Source of the DNA: Aurantimonas coralicida_A
GTDB taxonomy: Bacteria; Pseudomonadota; Alphaproteobacteria; Rhizobiales; Rhizobiaceae
DNA length: 64,000 bases
Reading direction: 5' to 3'
Assembly: GCF_036016755.1 (NCBI RefSeq)
Contig: NZ_JAYXIH010000024.1
Location: forward strand, 1 to 64,000
In this document: positions 35,905 to 44,368 of the stretch, piece by piece
Layout: each line of letters begins with the position of its first letter
Position numbering within the stretch: position 1 is the stretch's first letter
The notes under the pieces: generated by a model
What the model saw: the letters and a program-made list of their open reading frames with translations, nothing else
Database searches by the model: none
What the model was told of the DNA's origin: nothing
Translations under genes and position numbers: made by a program

Positions 35905-35959
35905 GAGCACCGATGAGCACCGATGAGCACATTCGGATCACATGATCACCCGCGATCAC
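35905..35959. repeat. Iteron-like short direct repeats
   Basis: GAGCACCGAT-GAGCACCGAT-GAGCAC at 35905-35930, then GATCAC at 35936-35941, 35944-35949 and 35954-35959. Spaced short direct repeats ahead of a DNA-binding-type gene resemble iterons or operator arrays, but no function is shown. Confidence 0.5.
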
Positions 35960-36002
35960 TACTATTCTCCGCTAACCCATTAAAAAATAAAGGAGATAAA
36001 AA

Positions 36003-36020
36003 ATGCGCGATGTCGAGTGA
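36003..36020 (+). other. Five-codon mini-ORF with strong SD (possible leader peptide)
   Basis: AAGGAG at 35990-35995, seven bases before an ATG that opens a 5-codon frame (MRDVE) ending TGA. The SD is much better than most in the window. It could be a leader peptide of an attenuation system for the downstream gene, or the ruined start of a lost gene. Confidence 0.3.
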
Positions 36021-36196
36021 CACGCGAGTTTACAACATATGTGCACGACAATATGCTTGAATCCTGCATATACGCTGTAATGAACTCTAATTGTAAACAA
36101 CTAAGTATTTGAAATTATTACATTTTCCGCTATATTCCTCTTGCGAGTCAACGATGGGCGTCCAAACCTCATCCGCTTAGTTCGCGTCACCACAAC

Positions 36197-36219
36197 GCGG
36201 CGGGGTCCAAACCCGCCGC
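36197..36219 (+). promoter_or_regulatory. Hairpin in the leader of the winged-helix-like gene
   Basis: Perfect 8-bp stem GCGGCGGG / CCCGCCGC with a 7-base loop GTCCAAA, 28 bases before the ATG at 36248 and inside otherwise AT-rich DNA. No T-run follows. Confidence 0.45.
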
Positions 36220-36247
36220 ACCTACCTTACAGCAGAGGGAGACAAAA

Positions 36248-36808
36248 ATGAACGCGAAGCGTAGAGCGGCGCTCCAAAGGAGTAAGGACAAGAGATCGTC
36301 CATTCGTGCCAGTATTTTTCCGGACCTCGATCAGAACCGAGTGTGGGACATTAAGGACACTGCAAAGACGAAGGGCTACTCGTCCATTCCTAGAACGATG
36401 CCCATAATTGGTGCCATTGTCGACTTACTGGCGGGAAAGGGAACCCCCGTGACATCGACATATCTTGAGCTATGGTGTCGCTCAGATGAGCAATGTTTTG
36501 TGATCGCAAACAAGCATTCTGAGATAGCGTTCGCGTCCGGTTTCTCGGGTGAGCGCGGTGTATCAACATGGAAACAACGCATTCGAAAACTGGAGGCGCT
36601 TGGATTCATTTCCATCAAGTCAGGTTCGGCAGGAGACATCCACTATGTGCAAATCTGGAACCCGTATTTGGTGATCCGAGATCATGCAGACGCCAGCACC
36701 GACGGCTTTTCAGAGAAGCACTATCACGCATTCCTAGAGCGTTATCACGATATCGGCGCACTCGATCTTGAAGTGCCGGACCAGGCGGAAGAAGAACCGG
36801 TGGTCTAA
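36248..36808 (+). CDS. Orphan winged-helix-like protein, probably acquired
   Basis: A 186-residue protein I cannot assign. A central winged-helix-like region at about 55-145 can be drawn: SIPRTMPIIGAIVDLLAGKG, then GFSGERGVSTWKQRIRKLEA as recognition-type helix, and LGFISIKSGSAGDIHYVQIW as a wing. I recall similar unassigned proteins on proteobacterial accessory elements. A basic N-terminus precedes it. AGAGGGAG ahead of the ATG is strong. Base composition is plainly lower in GC than the surrounding core genes, and it follows a toxin-antitoxin module and repeat-rich DNA, so transfer is likely. A replication-initiator-like or regulatory role is only a guess. Confidence 0.65.
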   Translation: MNAKRRAALQRSKDKRSSIRASIFPDLDQNRVWDIKDTAKTKGYSSIPRTMPIIGAIVDLLAGKGTPVTSTYLELWCRSDEQCFVIANKHSEIAFASGFSGERGVSTWKQRIRKLEALGFISIKSGSAGDIHYVQIWNPYLVIRDHADASTDGFSEKHYHAFLERYHDIGALDLEVPDQAEEEPVV

Positions 36809-36974
36809 GCCAAGCCGAAAGAGTACCCTGTCCGATGGAAGTCATCGACGCGGCAGAAAGCTGGGGCATCCGGTTACCTTGCTTTCACCTGTTTTGAGTC
36901 AAATCGGCACCGCACCCAAATCAGCCCTCAATAACAAAACCGCACAGCTCAGTTTCAATACTTCGACAGCCCCC

Positions 36975-37628
36975 TCACCGCCTCAGCACGAACACCGCCT
37001 GCTGGCCGAACAGGTTCCAGAACGCCCAGGGCATCTTCATCCCCATCTTCTGGCCGGTAGCGTTTATCGCCATCGCCAGCTCGACCTCGGCGCCGATCTC
37101 GTCGGCGAGCGCGACGAAGTCCCGGATCGTGCAGAAATGGATGTTGGGCGTGTCGTACCAGGAATGCGTCAGGTTACGCGTCACCGGCATCCGGCCGCGC
37201 AGGCCGAGCGACAGCCGGATCGACCAATGGCCGAAATTCGGGAACGACACGATCGCCCGCTCGCCGATCCTCAAGAGTTCGGTGAGAACGGTCTTCGGAT
37301 TGCGGGTCGCCTGGATGGTCTGCGACAGGATGACGAAATCGAAGGCGGCGTCCGGATAATGGATGAGGTCGCGGTCGGCATCGCCCTGAATGACCGACAG
37401 GCCGCGTGCCACGCATTCATTGACGCCCGCCTGGCTCAGCTCGACGCCGCGCCCGTCGACCTGGCGACGCGCTTCGAGCAGCGACAGAAGCGCGCCGTCG
37501 CCGCAGCCGACGTCGAGCACCCGGCTTCCCGGCGTGACGAGGCCGGCGATCAGCTCCAGATCGATACGGGTCGACGCGTTGGCCGTGACGGTCTCGCTGG
37601 TGGCGACGGGGGTGTCCAGAACCGCCAT
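36975..37628 (-). CDS. metW: Methionine biosynthesis protein MetW
   Basis: A 217-residue methyltransferase-fold protein that works with MetX in making O-acylhomoserine. SAM motif I is VLDVGCGDGALL (37-48). Family marks are GVELSQAGVNECVARGLSVIQGDAD, YPDAAFDFVILSQTIQATR and FPNFGHWSIRL, and HSWYDTPNIHFCTIRDF. It begins two bases after the metX stop, the standard metXW operon of alphaproteobacteria. Confidence 0.95.
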   Translation of the reverse strand: MAVLDTPVATSETVTANASTRIDLELIAGLVTPGSRVLDVGCGDGALLSLLEARRQVDGRGVELSQAGVNECVARGLSVIQGDADRDLIHYPDAAFDFVILSQTIQATRNPKTVLTELLRIGERAIVSFPNFGHWSIRLSLGLRGRMPVTRNLTHSWYDTPNIHFCTIRDFVALADEIGAEVELAMAINATGQKMGMKMPWAFWNLFGQQAVFVLRR

Positions 37629-37630
37629 CG

Positions 37631-38812
37631 TCAAAGCCCTCTTGCCCGCGCCGCCGACGAGACGAACCCGTCGATCGCCGCGAAGAATTCCGGCTCGTCG
37701 AGCAGGAAGGCGTCGTGCCCCCGGTCGGTCTCGATCTCGACGAAGGACACCGACGCGGCGGCGGCGTTCAGCGCGTGGACCACGGCGCGGTTCTCCTCGG
37801 TCGGAAACAGCCAGTCCGACGAGAACGAGACCAGGCAAAAGCGCGTCGTCGCGTCGCGGAACGCCTCGGCGAGGCTGCCGCCGTAATCGGCCGCGATGTC
37901 GAAATAGTCCATCGAACGGGTCATGTAGAGATAGGAATTGGCGTCGAAGCGGTCGACGAAGGTCATACCCTGATGCCTGAGATAGCTCTCGATCTGGAAA
38001 TCGGCGTCGAAGCCGAAGCCGAACGACTCGCGGTCCTGCAGATTGCGTCCGAATTTGCGGTGCAGCGCCGTCTCCGACAGATAGGTCACATGCGCCGCCA
38101 TCCGCGCGACGGCGAGCCCCTTGTGCGGCCGCTTGCCGACGGCGTAGTAGCGTCCGCCATGCCAGTCGGGATCGGCCATCACCGCCTGCCGTCCGACCTC
38201 GTGAAAGGCGATGTTCTGGGACGAGTGGCGCGCGCCGGTGGCGATCGGCAGGGCGGCGAAGACCTTCTCCGGATAGCTGACCGTCCATTGCAGCACCTGC
38301 ATGCCGCCCATCGAGCCGCCGATGACGGCGAACAGCGTGTCGATGCCAAGCCGCTCGACCAGCATCGCCTGCGCCCGCACCATGTCGGGGATGGTGATCA
38401 CCGGCAGGTCGAGGCCGTAGGGCTCACCCGTCGCCGGATCGATCGAGGCCGGGCCGGTCGAGCCCATGCAGCCGCCGATGACGTTCGAGCAGATGACGAA
38501 ATATTTCGACGTGTCGATCGGCTTGCCCGCGCCGATGATCGAGGTCCACCAGCCCGGCTTGCCGGTCACCGGCGACTGGCTGGCGACATAGTGGTCGCCG
38601 GTCAGCGCGTGACAGACGAGGATGGCGTTCGTCTTGTCGGCGTTGAGCGTGCCATAGGTGTTGTAGGCGATCTGGAACGGCGCCAGTTCCCGGCCGGCAT
38701 CCAGACGCAGCGGCTCGTCCGCGCCGAAATGGGCGACGGGGCTCGACGGATGGTTCGCCTCGCGGCTGCCGGCCGCGTATTCCAGGTCTTCGGTCGAGGC
38801 TTCGACGCTCAT
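37631..38812 (-). CDS. metX: Homoserine O-acetyltransferase MetX
   Basis: MetX acylates homoserine in the first dedicated step of methionine synthesis. The protein has 393 residues in an alpha/beta-hydrolase fold. The nucleophile elbow is VIGGSMGGMQ with S167; HALTGDHYVA and CSNVIGGCMGSTGPAS are family signatures; the acid and base of the triad lie in SSDWLFPTEE and DRGHDAFLL. The start at 38812 has GGGAT ahead. I looked for a SAM-II riboswitch in the leader and did not find one. Confidence 0.95.
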   Translation of the reverse strand: MSVEASTEDLEYAAGSREANHPSSPVAHFGADEPLRLDAGRELAPFQIAYNTYGTLNADKTNAILVCHALTGDHYVASQSPVTGKPGWWTSIIGAGKPIDTSKYFVICSNVIGGCMGSTGPASIDPATGEPYGLDLPVITIPDMVRAQAMLVERLGIDTLFAVIGGSMGGMQVLQWTVSYPEKVFAALPIATGARHSSQNIAFHEVGRQAVMADPDWHGGRYYAVGKRPHKGLAVARMAAHVTYLSETALHRKFGRNLQDRESFGFGFDADFQIESYLRHQGMTFVDRFDANSYLYMTRSMDYFDIAADYGGSLAEAFRDATTRFCLVSFSSDWLFPTEENRAVVHALNAAAASVSFVEIETDRGHDAFLLDEPEFFAAIDGFVSSAARARGL

Positions 38813-39012
38813 GTCTATCCCGCTTGATGATGCGCACCGGCCGGCACGGCTTGGTGTCGTGGCGACCGGCGGTGTTCGGGTTAAAGGCACAGATACGCAT
38901 TCGCGCCCGCTGCGGCAATCGTCGCGCCGACGGGGACGCGAAACGCGACGCTTTGCCAAGCGAACGAAGGGCCGGTAGAAGCACTGCGCAAGACCACAGG
39001 GAGTTCGAACGC

Positions 39013-39810
39013 ATGAGCGGAACCGTCACCGCCGACCCATCGCGGCTCGCGGAACTGAGAGCGAAGATCGACGCCATCGACGAATCCGTGCATCGACTGC
39101 TGATGCAGCGCGCCAGCGTCATCGACGAATTGATCGAGGTGAAGGGCACGGCGAAGAACGGCGCCGCCTTCCGGCCCGGTCGGGAGGCCGACATGATGCG
39201 CCGGCTGGCCAAGCGCCACGAGGGGCATCTGCCGCTGACCGCGATGGAGCATCTGTGGCGCGAGATCATCTCCACCTTCACCGCCCTGCAGGCCCCGTTC
39301 GAGGTCGTCATCGCCGGTGACGGCGACCGCGTCGCCAGCGCCGAGACGGCGCGGTTCTATTTCGGCTTTTCGGTTCCTCTGTCGATCGCCGCGTCGAGCC
39401 AGGCGGTGGTCGCTTGCATCGAAGCCGGCGGCGACAAGCTCGGCATCCTTCCGATCGGCGCGACCGGCCATCCGTGGTGGCAGGGGCTCGGCTCGGCGCA
39501 GATCGTCGCGCGGCTGCCCTTCTTCGATGAACCGGGCCGGCCAGCGGCGACGCCCGCGCTGGTCATCGCCCCGCCCTTGGCCGATCCGGTGTCGCCGGAG
39601 ATCGCCTGTTTTTCCGTCGATGGGCTGACGACGATGCCGGAAGTTCCGGACGACCTGACGATCATCGCTGAGGCGCCCTACGGAACCGACCGCTTCAGCG
39701 TCCTCGTCGCGACCGAAAAAGACGCGACTTCAGTGGCCGCTGCGCTCGGTCCCGGCCTCGACATCCGGCCGATCGGGGGCTATGCGGCCCCGTGCCGGTC
39801 CCTATCCTGA
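39013..39810 (+). CDS. Chorismate mutase (AroQ) with C-terminal PDT-like domain
   Basis: A 265-residue protein with an N-terminal AroQ chorismate mutase domain (about 12-95): LAELRAKIDAIDESVHRLLM, RASVIDELIEVKG and RPGREADMMRRLAKRH. The remaining part resembles a reduced prephenate-dehydratase or periplasmic-binding-like fold (FYFGFSVPLSIAASSQAVVA) but lacks the catalytic TRF motif of true PheA, so it is probably regulatory or structural. It stands first in a run with hisC and tyrC, matching a role in tyrosine/phenylalanine synthesis. AGGGAG lies ten bases ahead of the ATG. Confidence 0.85.
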   Translation: MSGTVTADPSRLAELRAKIDAIDESVHRLLMQRASVIDELIEVKGTAKNGAAFRPGREADMMRRLAKRHEGHLPLTAMEHLWREIISTFTALQAPFEVVIAGDGDRVASAETARFYFGFSVPLSIAASSQAVVACIEAGGDKLGILPIGATGHPWWQGLGSAQIVARLPFFDEPGRPAATPALVIAPPLADPVSPEIACFSVDGLTTMPEVPDDLTIIAEAPYGTDRFSVLVATEKDATSVAAALGPGLDIRPIGGYAAPCRSLS

Positions 39811-39890
39811 TGCGCCTGTCGTGGCGCGACGGCGTCGCGATCGACCCGCACTCACCAGCGCCTGCAATCACCAGCGAAAGTACACGGACG

Positions 39891-40988
39891 ATGAGACCCG
39901 TTCCGAATAAGGGCGTCCTCGACATCGAGGCCTATGTGCCGGGCAAGAGCAAAGCGCCGGCCGGCGTGACGCTCCACAAGCTCTCCTCCAACGAGACACC
40001 GCTGGGCGCCTCGCCGGCAGCGCGTGAGGCGGCGCTGGCGGCCTTCGCGCATCCCGAACTCTACCCCGACGGACAGGCCAGCGAGCTGAAGCGGGCGATT
40101 GCCGAGGTGCATGGCCTCAACCCGCAAAACATCCTCTGCGGCAACGGCTCGGACGAACTGCTCGGGCTTTTGTGCCAGTGCTATCTCGCGCCGGGCGACG
40201 AGGCGATCCACACCGAGCACGGCTTCCTGGTCTACCGCATCCAGATCCTGGCGCGCGGGGCGACGCCCGTCGTCGCGCCGGAGACCAACGCCACCGCAGA
40301 CGTCGACGCGATCCTTGCGCGAGTGACCGAGCGCACCAGGCTGGTTTTTCTCGCCAACCCGAACAACCCGACTGGCACCTACCTGCCCTTCGAGGACGTC
40401 CGGCGCCTGCATGCCGGCTTGCCGGGCAATGTCGTCCTCGTCCTCGACGCGGCCTATGCCGAATATGTCCGGCGCAACGATTACGGCGCCGGCGTCGAGC
40501 TGGTCTCGTCCTCCGAGAACGTCGTGATGACCCGCACCTTCTCCAAGATCTACGGCCTCGCCGGTTTGCGGATCGGCTGGCTGTACGGGCCGGAAGCGAT
40601 CGTCGACGCGCTCGACCGGGTGCGCGGGCCGTTCAATTTGAACGCCGCGGCCATCGCCGCCGGCGCTGCGGCGGTTCGCGACCGCGGCTTCATCGAAAAA
40701 GCCGCCGACCACAACGCCCGCTGGCTGGAATGGACGACCGACGCGCTCGAAAAACTCGACCTGACCGTGACGCCGAGCGTCGGCAATTTCGCCCTGGTCC
40801 ACTTTCCCGACACACCCGGCCGCACGGCGGCGGAGGCCGACCATTTCTTGAGCGCGCGCGGCTTCATCCTGCGTCGGGTCGGCGGATATGGCTTTCCGAA
40901 TGCCCTGCGCATGACCATCGGAACCGAGGAAGCCAATCGCGGCGTCGTCGCGGCGCTCGGCGAGTTTCTCGGCAAGGGGACAGCATGA
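39891..40988 (+). CDS. hisC: Histidinol-phosphate/aromatic aminotransferase HisC
   Basis: A 365-residue PLP aminotransferase of fold type I, HisC family. In this context it probably serves both histidinol-phosphate and phenylpyruvate-type substrates. Seen are KLSSNETPLGASPAA, NPNNPTGTYLP, DAAYAEYV, and the PLP lysine K219 in TRTFSKIYGLAGLRIGW. Its stop overlaps the tyrC ATG by four bases. The chorismate mutase-hisC-tyrC order suggests arogenate or tyrosine synthesis is its main task here. Confidence 0.92.
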   Translation: MRPVPNKGVLDIEAYVPGKSKAPAGVTLHKLSSNETPLGASPAAREAALAAFAHPELYPDGQASELKRAIAEVHGLNPQNILCGNGSDELLGLLCQCYLAPGDEAIHTEHGFLVYRIQILARGATPVVAPETNATADVDAILARVTERTRLVFLANPNNPTGTYLPFEDVRRLHAGLPGNVVLVLDAAYAEYVRRNDYGAGVELVSSSENVVMTRTFSKIYGLAGLRIGWLYGPEAIVDALDRVRGPFNLNAAAIAAGAAAVRDRGFIEKAADHNARWLEWTTDALEKLDLTVTPSVGNFALVHFPDTPGRTAAEADHFLSARGFILRRVGGYGFPNALRMTIGTEEANRGVVAALGEFLGKGTA

Positions 40989-41926
40989 GCGAGCCGCTAT
41001 TTGAGCGCGTCGCGCTGATCGGCATCGGCCTGATCGGCTCCTCGATCGCCCACAACATCCGCGCCCACGGCCTTGCCCGGCATATCGTGATCACCACGCG
41101 GCGCGCCGAGACGCTGGAACGGGCCGAAGAACTGAAGCTCGGCGACAGCTACCATCTCGACGCCGCCGAGGCGGTGCGCGGCGCCGACCTCGTCATCTTG
41201 TGCGTTCCGGTCGGCTCCTGCGGCGCGGTGACCAAGGAGATCGCCGGGGCGCTCAAGCCCGGCGCGATCGTCTCCGACGTCGGCTCGGTCAAGGGCGCGG
41301 TGGTCCAGCAGATGCGCCCGCATTTGCCGGAGACCGTGCATTTCGTGCCGGCGCATCCGATCGCCGGCACCGAGCAGTCCGGTCCCGACGCGGGCTTCCG
41401 CGAACTGTTCGAGAACCGCTGGTGCATCCTGACGCCGCCCGACGGCACCGACGCCGAGGCGATCGACCGGCTCAAGCGCTTCTGGGAAGGCTGCGGCTCG
41501 ACCGTCGAAATCATGACGCCGGACCACCACGATCTGGTGCTCGCCATCGTCAGCCATGTGCCGCATCTGATCGCCTACAACATCGTCGGCACGGCCGCCG
41601 ATCTGGAGACGGTGACCCAGCAGGAAGTGGTAAAATTCTCGGCCTCCGGCTTTCGCGATTTCACCCGCATCGCCGCGTCCGACCCGACCATGTGGCGGGA
41701 CGTGTTCCTGACCAACCGCGAGGCCGTGCTGGAAATGCTGGCGCGGTTTTCGGAGGATCTGGCCTCGCTGCAACGGGCGATCCGCTGGGGCGACGGCGAC
41801 ACGCTGTTCGAGCTGTTCACCCGCACCCGCGACATTCGCCGCGGCATCATCGAGGCCGGCCAGGACACCGCCGAGGTGGATTTCGGCCGCGAGCACGGCA
41901 AGCACGAGACGGGGACGACGGAGTAG
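40985..41926 (+). CDS. tyrC: Prephenate/arogenate dehydrogenase TyrC-like
   Basis: A 313-residue NAD(P)-dependent dehydrogenase that oxidatively decarboxylates prephenate or arogenate on the way to tyrosine. The Rossmann glycine motif is ALIGIGLIGSS (10-20). Catalytic-region marks are SDVGSVKGAVV, VPAHPIAGTEQSG, the conserved His in TPDHHDLVLAIVSHVPHLIA and the helical dimer domain. Length fits the free-standing TyrC type. It is coupled to hisC by ATGA. Confidence 0.93.
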   Translation: MSEPLFERVALIGIGLIGSSIAHNIRAHGLARHIVITTRRAETLERAEELKLGDSYHLDAAEAVRGADLVILCVPVGSCGAVTKEIAGALKPGAIVSDVGSVKGAVVQQMRPHLPETVHFVPAHPIAGTEQSGPDAGFRELFENRWCILTPPDGTDAEAIDRLKRFWEGCGSTVEIMTPDHHDLVLAIVSHVPHLIAYNIVGTAADLETVTQQEVVKFSASGFRDFTRIAASDPTMWRDVFLTNREAVLEMLARFSEDLASLQRAIRWGDGDTLFELFTRTRDIRRGIIEAGQDTAEVDFGREHGKHETGTTE

Positions 41927-42084
41927 ACGCATTCTTTCAGTTGCCGCTCGACGACGGCTTGGTGGTTGCGGCGACTCGGCTGGATGCTCTCGGCATGAGG
42001 GCCGCGGATGGCGCGCCGACCTGGCTTCGTCGCATCTTCGGCTCGGGCTCTGCACCCCCAGGATCACGGAAGCATTGAAAGATC

Positions 42085-43467
42085 CTACGGCCAGGCGAAG
42101 AGATCCAGAAAATCGCAATTTCGCCGTGCCATCATCAACCCAATGATCAACGCTATGACCCCGGCAATCAGCGCACCGATCAGCAGGAACCACAAGGTGA
42201 ACCAGCTGACCGCCCACGCAATGACACATCCAAGCGCGCACCAACCGAACATCCATCCGAGAATGCGCATGCGCCGGCACCAGCTGACATTGCAGACCCA
42301 AGTGTAAACCGCTAAAGCCGCAACAACAGCGACAAGCGCTATGCCGAGCGCCACCCATAGCGCCGTCGACGCCGGGAACAACGTGAACGACGCGATCCAC
42401 AGGCCGATGAAGGCGAGGACCGCGAGCATCAACAGCAGGTACAACCAGCCGCAGAGGCTTGGCCATACCCAATCGTCGTCGTCATCATCGTTCGGCGGAT
42501 TCTCGACCGGCGGCTCCTCGACCGGAGGGTCTTCGGCGTCATCTGCGCTCGACAATGTCACCGTGCCCGAGACCGCCGGGCAGCATCCGTTGACATCCAC
42601 CGTCACGAGGATGGTCAGCGAGGCGCCATTGCCCATGAGCGTGTAATTCGCGGTGACCCCCGAACCGACCTGAAACGACCCGTTTGCGTCCTGAAAATTA
42701 TAGATGTTTCCGGACGCGACCGGGGATGTCACCGTCACCTGATAGGTTCCGCTTGCCAGCCCGGTTGTGGCAGTGACCAACTGCCCGTCCTTTCGAACCT
42801 CGAACACCGCCTGCGTTGAACAATTGCCTTCTTCGCGATCCGGCAACCCGATCGAGCGTGCGATCGGCGGGCAATTCGGGGTGATCACCACGACTGAGAG
42901 GCTCGCCGGGGCGGTTCCCGCGGGCAAACTGAATGTCGTCGGATTGGTCGCGGGGAGCGACGAGGCCGTACCGCCCAGATCCAGCGTCCAGAAAATCTGG
43001 CTTCCGGCCGGAACGCCGGTTGCCTCGGCGCTGTAAGCGCCAGAGGAGAAGCACGGGACGCCCGGCGAGACCACGACGCCATTGCTGGTCAAGATAATAC
43101 TGATCGCGTTGGCATCGGGGCATGGCTGTACCGGGTCATCCTTGCAGACGAGAGCCACCGTGGCTGTCAGCGTGCAGGTCGGATCACTTGCGCAGGTCAA
43201 CGTGACCGTCACACGGTCGCCGCACTGGATGTCATGCCCATTGTCGAAAGACGCAATCACCAGGCGCGTCGGCGTACCATTGAAATCGCTGATGTTCGCA
43301 CCGGGCTGTACAGTCGTTTCGAATACCAGATTGTTCGAATTGTCGAACACCTGAACGATGACTGAGCCGCAGTCGAGCGTGACCCGGCCAGAAGCCGTGA
43401 TCGAACCCGGTATGCCCTGAGCATTGAGGGCATCACCGCTGGCCTGAATGTCGAAGAACTCGCACAT
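42085..43467 (-). CDS. Orphan beta-rich protein with C-terminal four-helix membrane domain
   Basis: A 460-residue protein I do not recognise. Residues 1 to about 310 are Cys-containing, Ser/Thr/Val-rich and look like three Ig-like beta domains (FDNSNNLVFETTVQPGANIS; GVPAGSQIFWTLDLGGTASS; GLASGTYQVTVTSPVASG). A Pro/Glu/Asp spacer follows (PPVEEPPVENPPNDDDDDDW, about 318-337). The end has four membrane helices, e.g. WLYLLLMLAVLAFIGLWIAS, ALGIALVAVVAALAVYTWVC and FLLIGALIAGVIALIIGLMM. No N-terminal signal peptide is seen although the beta part looks extracellular. It starts ten bases after the HEVGH-protein gene and is surely co-transcribed with it. Confidence 0.75.
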   Translation of the reverse strand: MCEFFDIQASGDALNAQGIPGSITASGRVTLDCGSVIVQVFDNSNNLVFETTVQPGANISDFNGTPTRLVIASFDNGHDIQCGDRVTVTLTCASDPTCTLTATVALVCKDDPVQPCPDANAISIILTSNGVVVSPGVPCFSSGAYSAEATGVPAGSQIFWTLDLGGTASSLPATNPTTFSLPAGTAPASLSVVVITPNCPPIARSIGLPDREEGNCSTQAVFEVRKDGQLVTATTGLASGTYQVTVTSPVASGNIYNFQDANGSFQVGSGVTANYTLMGNGASLTILVTVDVNGCCPAVSGTVTLSSADDAEDPPVEEPPVENPPNDDDDDDWVWPSLCGWLYLLLMLAVLAFIGLWIASFTLFPASTALWVALGIALVAVVAALAVYTWVCNVSWCRRMRILGWMFGWCALGCVIAWAVSWFTLWFLLIGALIAGVIALIIGLMMARRNCDFLDLFAWP

Positions 43468-43477
43468 GGCTATGCCC

Positions 43478-44368
43478 CTAGGGTGACCACATCGCGGAAT
43501 ACAACGCGCCCGGGCGTGGTGCGCCGCGGCTTTCCGCGGTTTGCTGGCCGATGGAGAAGCGGTGGGGCGCGCCGAACAGACGGAACTCCTCGATCACCGT
43601 GCCCCAGGTGTAGAAGGGCGTCATCGCGGCCGAATTGATGGCATGCCCCACCTCGTGCGATGACACGTTGGCTCCCAGGAACGGGCCGGGAGCAAACGCC
43701 GGTCCCACATAGGTGAACACGGCAACGTTGAAGGCCGTCACCGGAGCGGGCGCGCGCGACTCGACGATGCCGGAGGTGAGATCAAGCCTGATGCCCGCAG
43801 CCGTGCCCGTGAATAGGGTGATCGCACGGAAAATCAGGAAGATCAGAAAGCCGATCAGATTCCCAAGCCAATGTACGGGCAACAGCCAGCTCATCCACGA
43901 GATCACTCCCTGGAAGAACGCGTTTCGCCGGATTGCCGTGACGAGAGACAGGATTGGCAGGAACGACAAGATCGCAAGGATCAGGACCGGCGGAATCGCC
44001 AAGAATGGACTGAGAATGGCGAAATTGATGATCGTTGCCGTGCCATGCCCGAAGCCGCGGAAGAAGATCTGGGTTCCGGTAGGCGGGATCGGGTTTGCCG
44101 CCGGTGGTGTACTGGTGGTGCTGGTCAGGCCGGTGGAGGACTGCGCCGGAATGGACAAGAGCCAGAAAACAAGGATGTTGAGGAGATACCAGACAATCGT
44201 GGCCAGCCACACAGGCAGAGCGGAAAGCAGCCCGGCAACCGCACCGGCAAGCGACAGGAATGGCGTCAAGAAACCGGGTACAGCGGCGCCAGGGAATACG
44301 ATTGCGACAAGCATTGACCCCGAAAATGCGCCGTATAGAAGACCAACCAAGGCCCCTAGTAAAGCCAT
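43478..44368 (-). CDS. Orphan polytopic membrane protein with HEVGH metalloprotease-like motif
   Basis: A 296-residue membrane protein of unknown family. Hydrophobic segments cover about 1-65, 116-150 and 155-190, giving five to six helices; a Ser/Thr/Pro linker lies at about 78-97. The C-terminal 95 residues are a less hydrophobic domain containing SSHEVGHAINSAAM, an HExxH zinc motif in an AIN context, then FYTWGTVIEEFRLFG, where a glutamate could be the third ligand. The start at 44368 has AGGAAA ahead and removes a basic extension. Base composition is slightly lower in GC than the core genes. It forms a two-gene unit with the beta-rich membrane protein. Confidence 0.72.
   Translation of the reverse strand: MALLGALVGLLYGAFSGSMLVAIVFPGAAVPGFLTPFLSLAGAVAGLLSALPVWLATIVWYLLNILVFWLLSIPAQSSTGLTSTTSTPPAANPIPPTGTQIFFRGFGHGTATIINFAILSPFLAIPPVLILAILSFLPILSLVTAIRRNAFFQGVISWMSWLLPVHWLGNLIGFLIFLIFRAITLFTGTAAGIRLDLTSGIVESRAPAPVTAFNVAVFTYVGPAFAPGPFLGANVSSHEVGHAINSAAMTPFYTWGTVIEEFRLFGAPHRFSIGQQTAESRGAPRPGALYSAMWSP

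Larger units (their letters stand above)
35343..36247. other. 905-bp non-coding region, partly AT-rich, with short repeats
   Basis: No convincing gene of normal size. The first half is of middling GC and may be decayed sequence; from about 35880 to 36180 it is AT-rich. It contains 10-bp direct repeats GAGCACCGAT (2.6 copies, 35905-35930), three GATCAC units (35936-35959), a 5-codon mini-ORF with a strong SD (36003-36020), an inverted pair GTTTACAA / TTGTAAAC (36028-36035, 36091-36098) and a hairpin just before the next gene. Confidence 0.6.

Noticed and set aside
38813..39012. SAM-II riboswitch upstream of metX
   Set aside because: Expected in many alphaproteobacteria, but the conserved core and pseudoknot pattern could not be found on the minus strand here.
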